From: JBBRLG01 sp038231495
GTDB lineage: Bacteria > Planctomycetota > Planctomycetia > Gemmatales > Gemmataceae
Direction of reading: 5' to 3'
NCBI GenBank assembly: GCA_038231495.1
Contig: JBBRLG010000065.1
Coordinates: 1-19,529 of the forward strand
Length of the DNA: 19,529 bases
The notes under the pieces were generated by a model, which did not search any database, was not told the origin of the DNA, and worked only from the letters and a program-made list of their open reading frames with translations. The position numbers and the translations under genes were made by a program. This document shows positions 6,674 through 13,846 of the stretch, piece by piece. Every line of letters begins with the position of its first letter. Position 1 is the first letter of the stretch.

Positions 6674-7243
6674 ATGTCCGCGCCACTGACGGTCCTGAAA
6701 GTCGGCGGCAGTCTATTCGACCTGCCCGACCTGCGCGCCCGTCTGCAACGCTACCTGGACGAACAAACGGGGGGACGCCTACTCCTTGTGCCCGGCGGCG
6801 GACCGACCGCGCAGCTCGTTCGCGGTTTCGACGCGTGCCACGGTCTGGGTGAAGAAACAGCGCACTGGCTGGCGTTGCGCGCGCTGACTTGGAACGCCCA
6901 TTTCCTGGCTGGATTGGTGCCCGAGGCCCGAATCGTGGACCACCCGCGGGACGCGGTAGGCCGCATGTCGGTGCTCGATGCCTTTGCGTTTTTCAGTCGT
7001 GACGAACAAGACCATCCGGAATGCCGATTGCCGCACACCTGGGCGGTGACGAGTGACACCATCGCGGCGCGCGCCGCGGTCGTCGGCGGCGCGGCGCGGT
7101 TAGTCTTGCTCAAGTCGGTGACGCTTCCGCGCGACATGGCTTGGACCGAGGCGGGGCGGTTGGGCTTCGTCGATGTCGTGTTCGCCGGGGTGGTCCGCGC
7201 GGCACCGGCGTTGGTCGTGGAGGCGGTCAACTTTCGGGCGTGA
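6674..7243 (+). CDS. Amino-acid-kinase-family protein, MfnE-like
   Basis: A 189-residue protein of the amino acid kinase fold. MfnE in methanogens phosphorylates [5-(aminomethyl)furan-3-yl]methyl phosphate to the pyrophosphate used by MfnF. Visible motifs are VLKVGGSL at residues 7-14 (phosphate loop with Lys), LLLVPGGGPTAQLVR near 36-50, and TSDTIAARAA with LVLLKSV in the nucleotide-binding half. It is shorter than carbamate or aspartate kinases and close to the compact archaeal type. Its ATG lies one base after the stop of the mfnF-like gene, so they form an operon. The last 17 bases overlap the 3' end of the small gene on the opposite strand (7227-7442). Assignment to MfnE rather than another kinase of the fold rests mainly on the neighbours mfnF and mfnB. 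Confidence 0.82.
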   Translation: MSAPLTVLKVGGSLFDLPDLRARLQRYLDEQTGGRLLLVPGGGPTAQLVRGFDACHGLGEETAHWLALRALTWNAHFLAGLVPEARIVDHPRDAVGRMSVLDAFAFFSRDEQDHPECRLPHTWAVTSDTIAARAAVVGGAARLVLLKSVTLPRDMAWTEAGRLGFVDVVFAGVVRAAPALVVEAVNFRA

Positions 7244-7442
7244 GTGCGTCGGCGTCTGCCGCGGCCAGCAGGGCGAATACTTCGTCGGGCTGCACCCAAA
7301 CTACTTTCCCATTTCGCGAGAATGCGACCGGGTTGCCGGCCCGTGCGTGTGCCAGGAGCGCGATCCGGACGCCCCGCCGAACGGCCGCGGTCATGGCTGC
7401 CGTGTCCTCGAACGAGACGAATGGCCGCTTGGCTTCACTCAT
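7227..7442 (-). CDS. Small putative antitoxin/partner of the zeta-like kinase
   Basis: A 71-residue protein without a named domain. Its ATG overlaps the last eight bases of the zeta-like kinase gene (7435-7442), so it is probably translated by coupling. It has a short helical N-terminal part (MTAAVRRGVRIALLAHARAG) and a small hydrophobic hairpin, VAFSRNGKVVWVQPDEVFALL. This resembles the small proteins that often follow zeta-toxin-like ATPases in planctomycetes and cyanobacteria. Neutralising the kinase is a reasonable inference from position and size, not shown by any motif. Its 3' end overlaps the convergent mfnE-like gene by 17 bases. Confidence 0.7.
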   Translation of the reverse strand: MSEAKRPFVSFEDTAAMTAAVRRGVRIALLAHARAGNPVAFSRNGKVVWVQPDEVFALLAAADADALTPES

Positions 7443-8028
7443 TGCGAATACCCATCTGGATTTGCTCCCAAACGGGAGCGTTCAAAATCGTTGCCTGCTC
7501 GCCTTCCCGACCAATGGCAATCAGGTTCGGAATCAGTCCTTCGCTATTATCGTACATTTGCCAGCGCTCCACCACGGGACGGTAAAGATTGAAAAAATTC
7601 TGTAGACTCCTCGCGTAGCGTTGACGAACGGTCGGCTCCGGAATGTCATGGCCGCCTTGCAGAACGCGTTGCGCCACCCGCGCCACGGCGAGGTCAGGAC
7701 TGTTAAGCCAAAAATAAGCGAGTTGGACGTTGTACCCGGCCGCGCGCAAGCTCCTCAGCCAACCGACGTAGGTGCGGCCGGCCAGGGTCGTTTCAAACGC
7801 GAAATCCGCGCGCTTGGCGGCGAGGGCGTGCAGCCGTTCCAGCATGATCCGGCTGGCTTCCAACGCGGCACTGTCGGGGTCGAAGCCCGCCAATCCCTGG
7901 GCGATTACGTCCGCGTTGACGAATGTCATCACGCCCAGCGTTTCGGCCAGGACGGTGCGCGACGCCGTCGATTTGCCAGCTCCGTTCGGCCCGGCCAGCA
8001 CGACCACTCTCGGCGGGGCATCCCCCAT
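7435..8028 (-). CDS. Zeta-toxin-like P-loop kinase
   Basis: A 197-residue ATPase of the zeta toxin / AAA_33-like group. Zeta toxins phosphorylate UDP-sugar precursors of the cell wall; many chromosomal relatives have unknown substrates. Visible features are a Walker A loop GPNGAGKST at residues 13-21, FVNADVIAQGL near 36-45 (the Asn-x-Asp pair of the family), FAFETTLAGR at 76-85, and a lid-like stretch GGHDIPEPTVRQRYARS at 125-141 with several Arg residues. The start ATG follows the mfnB stop with no spacer (TAA directly then ATG), and the small gene at 7227-7442 overlaps its end, giving the order toxin then putative antitoxin. No epsilon-type antitoxin is seen upstream. It could instead be a housekeeping kinase. 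Confidence 0.82.
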   Translation of the reverse strand: MGDAPPRVVVLAGPNGAGKSTASRTVLAETLGVMTFVNADVIAQGLAGFDPDSAALEASRIMLERLHALAAKRADFAFETTLAGRTYVGWLRSLRAAGYNVQLAYFWLNSPDLAVARVAQRVLQGGHDIPEPTVRQRYARSLQNFFNLYRPVVERWQMYDNSEGLIPNLIAIGREGEQATILNAPVWEQIQMGIRNE

Positions 8029-8745
8029 TTAGACCGCCTTTGCTCCGGGAAGGGCTGCCAACCATTCCACCAGCCGCCGCACCTCGTCGCCATCAACATC
8101 CGCCCGGCGCATCCCACCCCGGCAGACGACGGTACGCACGGCGAACCAGTCCGGCGCTAACGGCGATAGCTTTTCCATGTCCGCGCGCCCGAGCGCGCCG
8201 GCCAGCGCCACCGGGATTTTCGCCGCCCGGCAGCGCTCGACCAGTGCGGCGATTTCGGCAAGCGGCAAGTGGTCGAGGAGCGTCGAACCGTCCTTGTTCC
8301 AGGTGTCGAGCGCGAACGGCCCCCAACGGCCCGCGCAGGCGAAACGACACACCACGTCCGGCGACGGCGCGGCCGCAGCCTTCCAGTCCGCGTAGGCGAC
8401 GGTCACCAATGCACACGTCGGCTGCCGCGCACGGTTGTGTTGCCAGGCCGCTGTGGCCGCCGCCAGCGCGTCCTGGCTCGCGCTGCCCTGGTTATGAAAG
8501 CCCCATTTAAGATAGCTTAAACCTTCAATGGCCGGCCAAACGCTTTCGCGTTCGGACCAATCGCCGAGGGCCGCGCTCACCGGGCGGCGGCCCGCGACCC
8601 GGCGAACAATTTCAGCAATCGTGGCGTCTGCCGACCGGCCCAGCGAACCGTTGGCCGGTTCCTTCACGTCGATGACGGCCGCGCCGCCCCGCACCGCGGC
8701 TTCCGCCTCGTCCGCCGACCGCACGCTGACTAGCAAGCTGGTCAT
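8029..8745 (-). CDS. mfnB: (5-formylfuran-3-yl)methyl phosphate synthase
   Basis: A 238-residue protein of the MfnB (DUF556) family, an aldolase-like TIM barrel that converts two glyceraldehyde 3-phosphates into 4-(hydroxymethyl)-2-furancarboxaldehyde phosphate, the furan of methanofuran-type cofactors. The signature VIDVKEPANGSLG near residues 24-36 contains the Asp and Schiff-base Lys expected in the family. LKWGFHN near 79 and LVTVAYADWKAA near 110 are further conserved strands with Lys. The length matches the archaeal enzymes. The ATG at 8745 overlaps the ASCH gene stop by four bases (ATGA), which fixes the start against a longer open frame reaching 8889. The zeta-like kinase begins immediately after the stop. 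With the convergent mfnE/mfnF-like genes this marks a methanofuran-type pathway. Confidence 0.9.
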   Translation of the reverse strand: MTSLLVSVRSADEAEAAVRGGAAVIDVKEPANGSLGRSADATIAEIVRRVAGRRPVSAALGDWSERESVWPAIEGLSYLKWGFHNQGSASQDALAAATAAWQHNRARQPTCALVTVAYADWKAAAAPSPDVVCRFACAGRWGPFALDTWNKDGSTLLDHLPLAEIAALVERCRAAKIPVALAGALGRADMEKLSPLAPDWFAVRTVVCRGGMRRADVDGDEVRRLVEWLAALPGAKAV

Positions 8746-9155
8746 GTCCGCACCGGGGGTTTTTCGTCCACGGGAAAGAAGCGCAACCGCCCGATGAAAG
8801 CGCGAAAGGGCAGCACGGTCAAGTTTGCGAACGTGAAACCGTAAAGGCCGGGTTGAAACCAGGAAGGGTGGTGGAGGTGGGCCGCGCACTCCGCGACGAA
8901 GGCTGCCCGACTGGCATACGCCCGACAGTCGGTGATCTCACCCGCGCCGAGGATGCCGCCGGTGAGCCGGGCCATGTCCGCAAGGTGCGGCGGGACGTGC
9001 GCCCAGGCTTCGGGGCGCGGGTCGGACTTGCGCGCCGCGTGGATCAGAACGCGGCCGCGCCGCGCTGTCGGCCAGCGGCGCACCTCAATCGTCTTGAGGC
9101 CGTTCGCCAGCAGCGCGGCCCAGGGTTGTTTCAGCGACAGTGCGTACTCTTTCAC
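8742..9155 (-). CDS. ASCH-domain protein
   Basis: A 137-residue protein from a GTG at 9155. The N-terminal ALSLKQPWAALLANGLKTIE, followed by VRRW, is the ASCH signature, in which a Lys-Thr-x-Glu-x-Arg stretch faces the putative RNA or nucleotide ligand. RRGRVLIHAARK (near residues 33-44) and ILGAGEITDCR (near 65-75) supply the following beta strands. ASCH proteins are related to PUA domains and are thought to bind RNA or modified nucleosides; some are amidohydrolases. The open frame extends up to 9233, but that part is a tandem AAGCGGC repeat and not protein-like. The stop overlaps the mfnB start by four bases, so it is the first gene of the ASCH-mfnB-kinase operon. A link to cofactor synthesis is not established. 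Confidence 0.8.
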   Translation of the reverse strand: MKEYALSLKQPWAALLANGLKTIEVRRWPTARRGRVLIHAARKSDPRPEAWAHVPPHLADMARLTGGILGAGEITDCRAYASRAAFVAECAAHLHHPSWFQPGLYGFTFANLTVLPFRAFIGRLRFFPVDEKPPVRT

Positions 9156-9185
9156 GGCGGTGCGATCCCGGGAGTTGCCGCTTGA

Positions 9186-9238
9186 GGCTTTGCACGCCTC
9201 GCAAAGCCGCAAGCGGCAAGCGGCAAGCGGCAAGCGGC
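9186..9238. repeat. Hairpin plus four AAGCGGC tandem copies
   Basis: GGCTTTGC (9186-9193) and GCAAAGCC (9201-9208) form an 8-bp stem with a 7-base loop. It is followed directly by AAGCGGC repeated at 9211, 9218, 9225 and 9232. The block lies in the leader of the ASCH gene and downstream of the protease gene on the same strand. It may be a repeat insertion between the two units. Confidence 0.75.
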
Positions 9239-9239
9239 A

Positions 9240-9259
9240 CGGAGACGTAATTGTCTCCG
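9240..9259 (-). terminator. Weak hairpin after the subtilase gene
   Basis: CGGAGAC and GTCTCCG form a 7-bp stem with a 6-base loop about 35 bases after the protease stop at 9295. No U-tract follows, so it could be a Rho-independent terminator only in a loose sense. Confidence 0.25.
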
Positions 9260-9294
9260 ACTGTTGTAGCCGGGAATCGCCAGGCGGCGACTGC

Positions 9295-11307
9295 CTACGT
9301 CCCCGCGTTGAACGTCAGCGACCAGGACGCGATCGCGCCGTTGCCGTTGCCGACCTGGTCGTCCACCCACAGCCGCCACAGGCCGCTCGTGTTCTTGCCG
9401 TTGAAGGCGGTCAACGGCGATTCGGGGCGGTACGAGCCGGCGAAGGGCGCGGTGCCCTGGGCGATGGCCGTGCCCGCGTGGTCGTCGAATGTCGTGGCCT
9501 GGAAGTTCGCGCCGGAGCCGCCGCGCCGGTTTACCAGCACGACCTGCGTCCCGTCCGGCGCTTGCAGGTGGATGAACAGGTCGCTGTCGCGGTTGTGCGC
9601 GACGTTGATTTGCACCTGGAGGTTGCTGACCGTCAGATTGGCGTTAACGGAGATCGACGATATCGCAGAACCGTAATACTCCAGGTTCTTGGCGGCCGCC
9701 GAACTGAAGGTAACGCCCGCACTCGGGGGCGTGACCGGCGGCGGCACGACCGGCGGCGGCGTCGGCGTCGGCGGGATCACCTGGGGCGGCTGGACGGGGA
9801 TGACCGGCGCGCCCACCGCCGCGCCCACGTTCAAGATGCCGGAAACCACCTTGCCCTGGACGTAAGTTCCCCGCGTGGCCGTGCCGAGCACCTGGTTGAT
9901 GACTTGCGAATAGGTCCAGTCCGGGTGCAAGCCCCACACGAGAACTACAGCACCGGACACCTCCGGCGTCGCCAACGAGGTGCCGCTGTCGGTGCCGTAC
10001 TTGCCGCCCACCTGCGTCGTCCACAGGTTTTCGCCGGGGGCGGCGATGGCGACGGTGGCGGGGCCATAATTGGAGTAGCCGGCCAGCGCGTCCACGCGAT
10101 CGACCGAGGCCACTGAGACGATGTTGTCCAGGCCGAAGCTCGCCGGGTACTGCGGTGCATTGTCCAGGTTGGCCGTGTCGTTGCCGGCCGCCACGACGAA
10201 GATATGCCCCTTCGCCTGGGCGGCCTTGATCGCCGAAAACAGGCTCGAACTGTAGCCGGAACCGCCGCCCCAGCTGTTGTTGGAAACCTTGGCCCCGTGG
10301 GCGACGGCGTAGCTCAACGCCTTGATAAAGGTGGGGATGTCGCCACTGCCGCTGGAGTCGAGGAATTTGACCGCCATCAGCTGCGTCTGCCAGGCGACGC
10401 CGACGACGCCGGTGCCGTTGTTGCCCGTGGCGCCGAGGACGCCCGCGATCTCGGTGCCGTGGCCGTTGTCGTCGAACGGCTTGTTGTTGTTCGCGACGAA
10501 GTTCCAGCCGATCAGGTCGTCGGGGTGGGCCTTGTCGCCGTCCTGCGTGCTGTTGTGCGCCCAACCGCCACCGCCCGTGTCGTTGCCGTTGGCGTCCACC
10601 TGCATCGGCGCGAGGATGTCTGCCGCAGTGATAAGGCCGTCGCCGTTGAGGTCCGTGATCTTGCCCGCCCCGCGGTTGACGGGGTTGTTCAGGTCCACAA
10701 ACGTGATGACACCGTCGCCGTCCACGTCCTTCAGGTTCGCAAGTCGGCTCTTGGGGATTTCGGGCTGGTTGATCCAGATGTTCTGGTACAAGTCCGGGTG
10801 GTTGTAGTCGATGCCGGTGTCCATCTCGGAAACGATGATGCTGGTGTTGCCGTGCGTCACGTCCCACGCGGCGGGTGCCTTGATGTCGGCCCCGACCGTG
10901 CCGCCGTTCTGGCCCGTGTTGTACAGGTTGTTTTCCAGCGCAAACTTGGGGTCGTTGGGGAACTGCTTGACCTGGACAGTGGCGTCGGCCTCGGCGGACA
11001 GGACGACGGGGTCGGCCTTGTAAGCCGCCAGGGCCATCGCCACGGAGACGCCGGGCGCCAGGTTGACTTCGTACAGACTGTTGACAAGTGGCAGCTTGTC
11101 GCCGATCGCGGTGCCGTGCAACGCCGGGGCGACCGGAGCGCCGGGCTGGAAGTGGACGAGGATGTGGGTCGGGTGGGGGGTTGATTGGTCCAGTCGCAAG
11201 CCGCTGAAATCGAGGGGCGCCGCGGCAAGTCCGCCGTCGAGGAGCGTGCGGGCCTCCAGCGTTTCCAGTTGTAACCTGCGCGCGGCTCGGTGCGATGTGC
11301 GACCCAT
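9295..11307 (-). CDS. Secreted S8 (subtilisin-like) serine protease with Ca-binding insert and C-terminal P-domain
   Basis: A 670-residue protein. The N-terminus, RRLQLETLEARTLLDGG at residues 10-26, is the LExLExRxLL sorting region seen on planctomycete exported proteins. Residues about 47-115 resemble an I9-type propeptide. The catalytic triad is visible: Asp163 in SEMDTGIDYNHPDL, His283 in NGHGTEIAGVLGA (usually GHGTHVAG) and Ser444 in SGTSLATPEVSGA, with the oxyanion Asn376 in AAGND. Between Asp and His lie two dockerin/EF-hand-like loops, DVDGDGVITFVDL (194-206) and DLNGDGLITAADIL (219-232). A Pro-rich linker at 501-529 leads to a P/Homo-B beta domain (about 533-670) with DSDLFIHLQAPDGT and SGLWRLWVDDQ. 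The ATG follows GAGAGG eight bases upstream. It probably acts outside the cytoplasm; substrates are unknown. Confidence 0.93.
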   Translation of the reverse strand: MGRTSHRAARRLQLETLEARTLLDGGLAAAPLDFSGLRLDQSTPHPTHILVHFQPGAPVAPALHGTAIGDKLPLVNSLYEVNLAPGVSVAMALAAYKADPVVLSAEADATVQVKQFPNDPKFALENNLYNTGQNGGTVGADIKAPAAWDVTHGNTSIIVSEMDTGIDYNHPDLYQNIWINQPEIPKSRLANLKDVDGDGVITFVDLNNPVNRGAGKITDLNGDGLITAADILAPMQVDANGNDTGGGGWAHNSTQDGDKAHPDDLIGWNFVANNNKPFDDNGHGTEIAGVLGATGNNGTGVVGVAWQTQLMAVKFLDSSGSGDIPTFIKALSYAVAHGAKVSNNSWGGGSGYSSSLFSAIKAAQAKGHIFVVAAGNDTANLDNAPQYPASFGLDNIVSVASVDRVDALAGYSNYGPATVAIAAPGENLWTTQVGGKYGTDSGTSLATPEVSGAVVLVWGLHPDWTYSQVINQVLGTATRGTYVQGKVVSGILNVGAAVGAPVIPVQPPQVIPPTPTPPPVVPPPVTPPSAGVTFSSAAAKNLEYYGSAISSISVNANLTVSNLQVQINVAHNRDSDLFIHLQAPDGTQVVLVNRRGGSGANFQATTFDDHAGTAIAQGTAPFAGSYRPESPLTAFNGKNTSGLWRLWVDDQVGNGNGAIASWSLTFNAGT

Positions 11308-11665
11308 GCGAGATCCTCTCGATGCCTGGTAATCCTGGGGGAGTCAAACGGCGAAGAAGCGTTGAAACGGGCGTGCAGACACCTCGGCCCGGCGAGCGGT
11401 GCCGGTTGCGCCGGTTGTTCCGCCCATCCGGGTCCGCTCCATCTCGGCCCGGTCCTTCTCTGCTGCGGGAAGAATTCAGCACAAGAGTATCCCGCAAATA
11501 CCGGGCGGGCAAAGGAGTGGCCCGAATTTTGGGCCGGAACGCCGGGAGCGCGGGCGGGACAGGAAATACAACTGGCACGACGCGCAGGACCGGCACCGTT
11601 GGGGCAGGAGGACCGATGCCCTTGCCGTCTCGATTTGCAACAACGCACGACAAACCAAATCGCGG
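11308..11665. other. Intergenic region between amidase and protease
   Basis: These 358 bases hold no convincing gene. The region carries the leader of the protease gene, a GGCCC...GGGCC inverted pair at 11519-11535, and one weak promoter match on the minus strand (11484-11512). I see no terminator with a U-tract after the amidase stop at 11666. Confidence 0.5.
11484..11512 (-). promoter_or_regulatory. Weak candidate promoter for the subtilase gene
   Basis: On the minus strand TTGCCC (11512-11507) and TACTCT (11489-11484) are separated by 17 bases. Matches to consensus are partial. The predicted leader would be about 170 bases long. Confidence 0.22.
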
Positions 11666-13294
11666 CTATTCCACCCGGAGGTCGGTCGTCGCCAGGAACT
11701 GCGGTGCCTTGCGCGCCTTGGTCGCCTGCTCGAAGGCGTACGCCAACCCCAGCAGCTTCGCCTCGCTCCACGCGCGACCGAAGAACGATAACCCCACCGG
11801 CAGCCCGAAAACGTAACCCGCCGGCACCGTCACGCTCGGGTAGCCCGCCACTGCCGCGACCGTCGAACTGCCGCCACGCATGTGATCGCCGAGCAGCAGG
11901 TCCGTCAGACCGGCCGGCCCCGCGGTAGGCGCAATCAGGGCGTCGAGCTTGTGCTTGTCCATCACCGCGTCGATCCCCTCCGCCCGCGTCACCCTGCGGC
12001 ACCGCTCCAGCGCGTCCAGGTACTCCTTGTCCGTCAGCGGCCCCTTGGCCTCCGCCTGTACCATCAGTTCCTGGCCGAAATACGGCAGCTCCTTCTTCTT
12101 GTTCTTCTGGTTGAAGGCGATGACGTCCTTCAGCGACTTGACCGGCGCGTCCGGCCCCAGGCCGGCGAGGTAGTCGTTGAGGTCCGCCTTGAACTCGTAG
12201 AGCATCACCTGGAACGACGCGTTGCCGAGCCGGCTCAGGCCCGCGATCTCCACCGGATCGACGAGCGTCGCCCCCTGCTGTTTCAGGGCGTCCAGCGCGG
12301 CGTTCATCACCGCGTCCACCGAATCGAGGATGCCGAAGGAGCTGCGCAATACGCCGATTGTCGCGCCCTTGAGCGCCTTCGGGTCGAGATCTTTGGCGTA
12401 GTCGGCGACCGCCTTGCCCTCCGCGTCGGCGGTGGCCTTGTCGGCCGCGTCGATGCCGGCCAGCGCGCCGAGCAAGAACGCGGCGTCGCGCACCGTGCGG
12501 GCCATGGGGCCGGCGGTGTCGAACGAGTGGGCGATGGGAATGACGCCGGTGCGGCTGATGAGGCCGACGGTCGGCTTGACGCCCACGACGCCGCAGGCCG
12601 ACGACGGGCTGACGATCGAGCCGTTGGTTTCGGTGCCGACCGCCGCGGCACACAAGTTTGCCGACACGCCCGCGGCCGAGCCGGAACTGGAGCCGGACGG
12701 GTTGCGGTCCAGGGCGTAGGGGTTTTTCGTTTGCCCGCCGCGGCCGCTCCAACCGCTACTGGAACGGCTGCCGCGGAAGTTGGCCCACTCGCTGCAATTC
12801 GCCTTGCCCAGGAGGACGACCCCGGCCTCGCGCAACCGCTTGACCAGGAAGGCGTCCTGTCCCGGCTTCGCGCCGACCAGCGCCAGCGAGCCGGCGGTCG
12901 TGGCCATTTTGTCTGCCGTGCCGATGTTGTCCTTGATGAGTACCGGGATGCCGTGCATCGGACCGCGGGCGCCCTTGTCCTTGCGTTCCTTGTCGAGGGC
13001 GTCGGCGATCGTCAGCGCGTCGGGGTTGACCGCGATGACGCTGTTGAGGGTCGGCCCGTGCTTATCGACGGCTTCGATGCGGGCCAGGTACCTTTCGGCG
13101 AGCGCCCGCGCGGTGAATTTGCCCGAGCGCAGGCCGTCTTGCAATTCGGCGATGGTGATTTCGTCCAGCTCGAACGGCTTGACCTTGCCGCCGGCGTCGG
13201 GGCCGTCGTACGCGGACAACGAGGCCGGGACCGCGGCGGCGGCCACGGTTCCCAGCAGACCGGCTTGCAAAAAACGCCTTCGATTCGGCTTCAT
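11666..13294 (-). CDS. Tat-exported amidase-signature family hydrolase
   Basis: A 542-residue enzyme of the amidase signature family, which hydrolyses carboxamides with a Ser-cisSer-Lys triad. Residues 1-28 carry a Tat signal: NRRRFLQAG, then a hydrophobic Ala-rich stretch, then PASLSA. The predicted catalytic residues are Lys121 in GIPVLIKDNIGT, Ser202 in SGSSSGSAAGVSANL and Ser226 in GTETNGSIVSP. Their 24-residue Ser-Ser spacing equals that of known members. FDTAGPMARTVRDAAFLL near residue 264 is also typical. The natural substrate cannot be told from sequence; close annotations usually read amidase or Glu-tRNA(Gln) amidotransferase A-like, but the Tat signal argues against a translation role. 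The ATG at 13294 has AAGGAG eight bases upstream. The frame is open up to 13663, but that part has no signal sequence. Confidence 0.92.
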   Translation of the reverse strand: MKPNRRRFLQAGLLGTVAAAAVPASLSAYDGPDAGGKVKPFELDEITIAELQDGLRSGKFTARALAERYLARIEAVDKHGPTLNSVIAVNPDALTIADALDKERKDKGARGPMHGIPVLIKDNIGTADKMATTAGSLALVGAKPGQDAFLVKRLREAGVVLLGKANCSEWANFRGSRSSSGWSGRGGQTKNPYALDRNPSGSSSGSAAGVSANLCAAAVGTETNGSIVSPSSACGVVGVKPTVGLISRTGVIPIAHSFDTAGPMARTVRDAAFLLGALAGIDAADKATADAEGKAVADYAKDLDPKALKGATIGVLRSSFGILDSVDAVMNAALDALKQQGATLVDPVEIAGLSRLGNASFQVMLYEFKADLNDYLAGLGPDAPVKSLKDVIAFNQKNKKKELPYFGQELMVQAEAKGPLTDKEYLDALERCRRVTRAEGIDAVMDKHKLDALIAPTAGPAGLTDLLLGDHMRGGSSTVAAVAGYPSVTVPAGYVFGLPVGLSFFGRAWSEAKLLGLAYAFEQATKARKAPQFLATTDLRVE

Positions 13295-13448
13295 GGCGTG
13301 GACTCCTTGCGCATCGGGACCGCCCGTCCCCCTGGCGGAGACGGTTTCATTACGCGAGTCATGGTAATGGACGCGCGGGCAAGAGGATAGCAGCAAAATG
13401 GGGTTTCCGCGTGCCGCAGGGACAAAGACCCCGGCGGGCGGGGTCGCG

Positions 13449-13835
13449 TTAGCGATCCGTGTGGCACCCTCGGCAGGACTCTCCGGCGGGGTCGGGCGAC
13501 CCGCGGCGAGCGCGTGATGAACGAACAAGCGGCGAGCGTCGGTGCGTAAGCCCGACGTGCGTGACACGCCGGACACGGCGCATCCGACACGGCTCGTCTT
13601 CACGCCCGGCGCAGGTGACAAAGGGGTTCCGTCCCGAGTCCTCGGCTGCGTGGAACACAGCAACCGGGCTGGTGCCGGACGCGATCACGACGCCATCGGC
13701 AAAGCCGATCCACCGGTCTTGGTATTGACCGAGAAGTTGGTCGCGGACAGCCCAGTACGCCGCCTCGTTCTTGCGCCAGTCGGGGTGGATTTGTCGAGCG
13801 ATTTCCGGTGGCAGTGCGTCAGCCAAGCTTTTCAT
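13449..13835 (-). CDS. DUF5678-like small protein with a repeat-derived C-terminus
   Basis: A 128-residue protein. Residues about 1-85 look like a genuine small domain of DUF5678 type: LADALPPEIARQIHPDW, then WIGFADGVVIASGTSPVAVF and NPFVTCAGREDEPCRM. The rest (from about residue 88) is Arg/Ser-rich (HRRSPLV, RRGSPDPAGE) and is encoded by GC-rich inverted repeats at 13489-13557. The original C-terminus therefore seems to have been replaced or cut by repeat DNA. The ATG at 13835 has GAGGTGACCG directly upstream. Proteins of this kind often precede an aspartyl-protease-like gene in planctomycetes, but none is present here. The function is unknown. Confidence 0.65.
   Translation of the reverse strand: MKSLADALPPEIARQIHPDWRKNEAAYWAVRDQLLGQYQDRWIGFADGVVIASGTSPVAVFHAAEDSGRNPFVTCAGREDEPCRMRRVRRVTHVGLTHRRSPLVRSSRARRGSPDPAGESCRGCHTDR
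13489..13557. repeat. GC-rich inverted repeats invading the 3' end of the DUF5678-like gene
   Basis: GGGTC GGGC GACCC (13489-13502) and CGTCGG...CCGACG (13537-13542 with 13552-13557, around a GCGTAAGC core) are two small hairpins. The in-frame translation gives the low-complexity tail with RRGSPDPAG and THRRSPL. This has the look of an interspersed repeat rather than coding sequence. Confidence 0.6.
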
Positions 13836-13846
13836 CGGTCACCTCG

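Noticed and set aside
9211..9238. Short regular repeat as a CRISPR array
   Set aside because: Units are 7 bases with no spacers. No CRISPR array, tRNA or rRNA gene was seen anywhere in the window.
8932..10116. 394-codon open frame on + opposite the ASCH gene and protease
   Set aside because: It spans two genes and a repeat block and gives an Arg-rich translation without motifs.
9644..11653. 669-codon frame on - in another register over the protease
   Set aside because: The subtilase catalytic triad and P-domain are in the other frame; this one is an out-of-frame copy.
10857..12752. 631-codon frame on - bridging protease and amidase
   Set aside because: It crosses two well-supported genes in the wrong register.
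13295..13663. Upstream extension of the amidase frame
   Set aside because: The ATG at 13294 has a ribosome site and opens directly into a Tat signal; the extension is low complexity.
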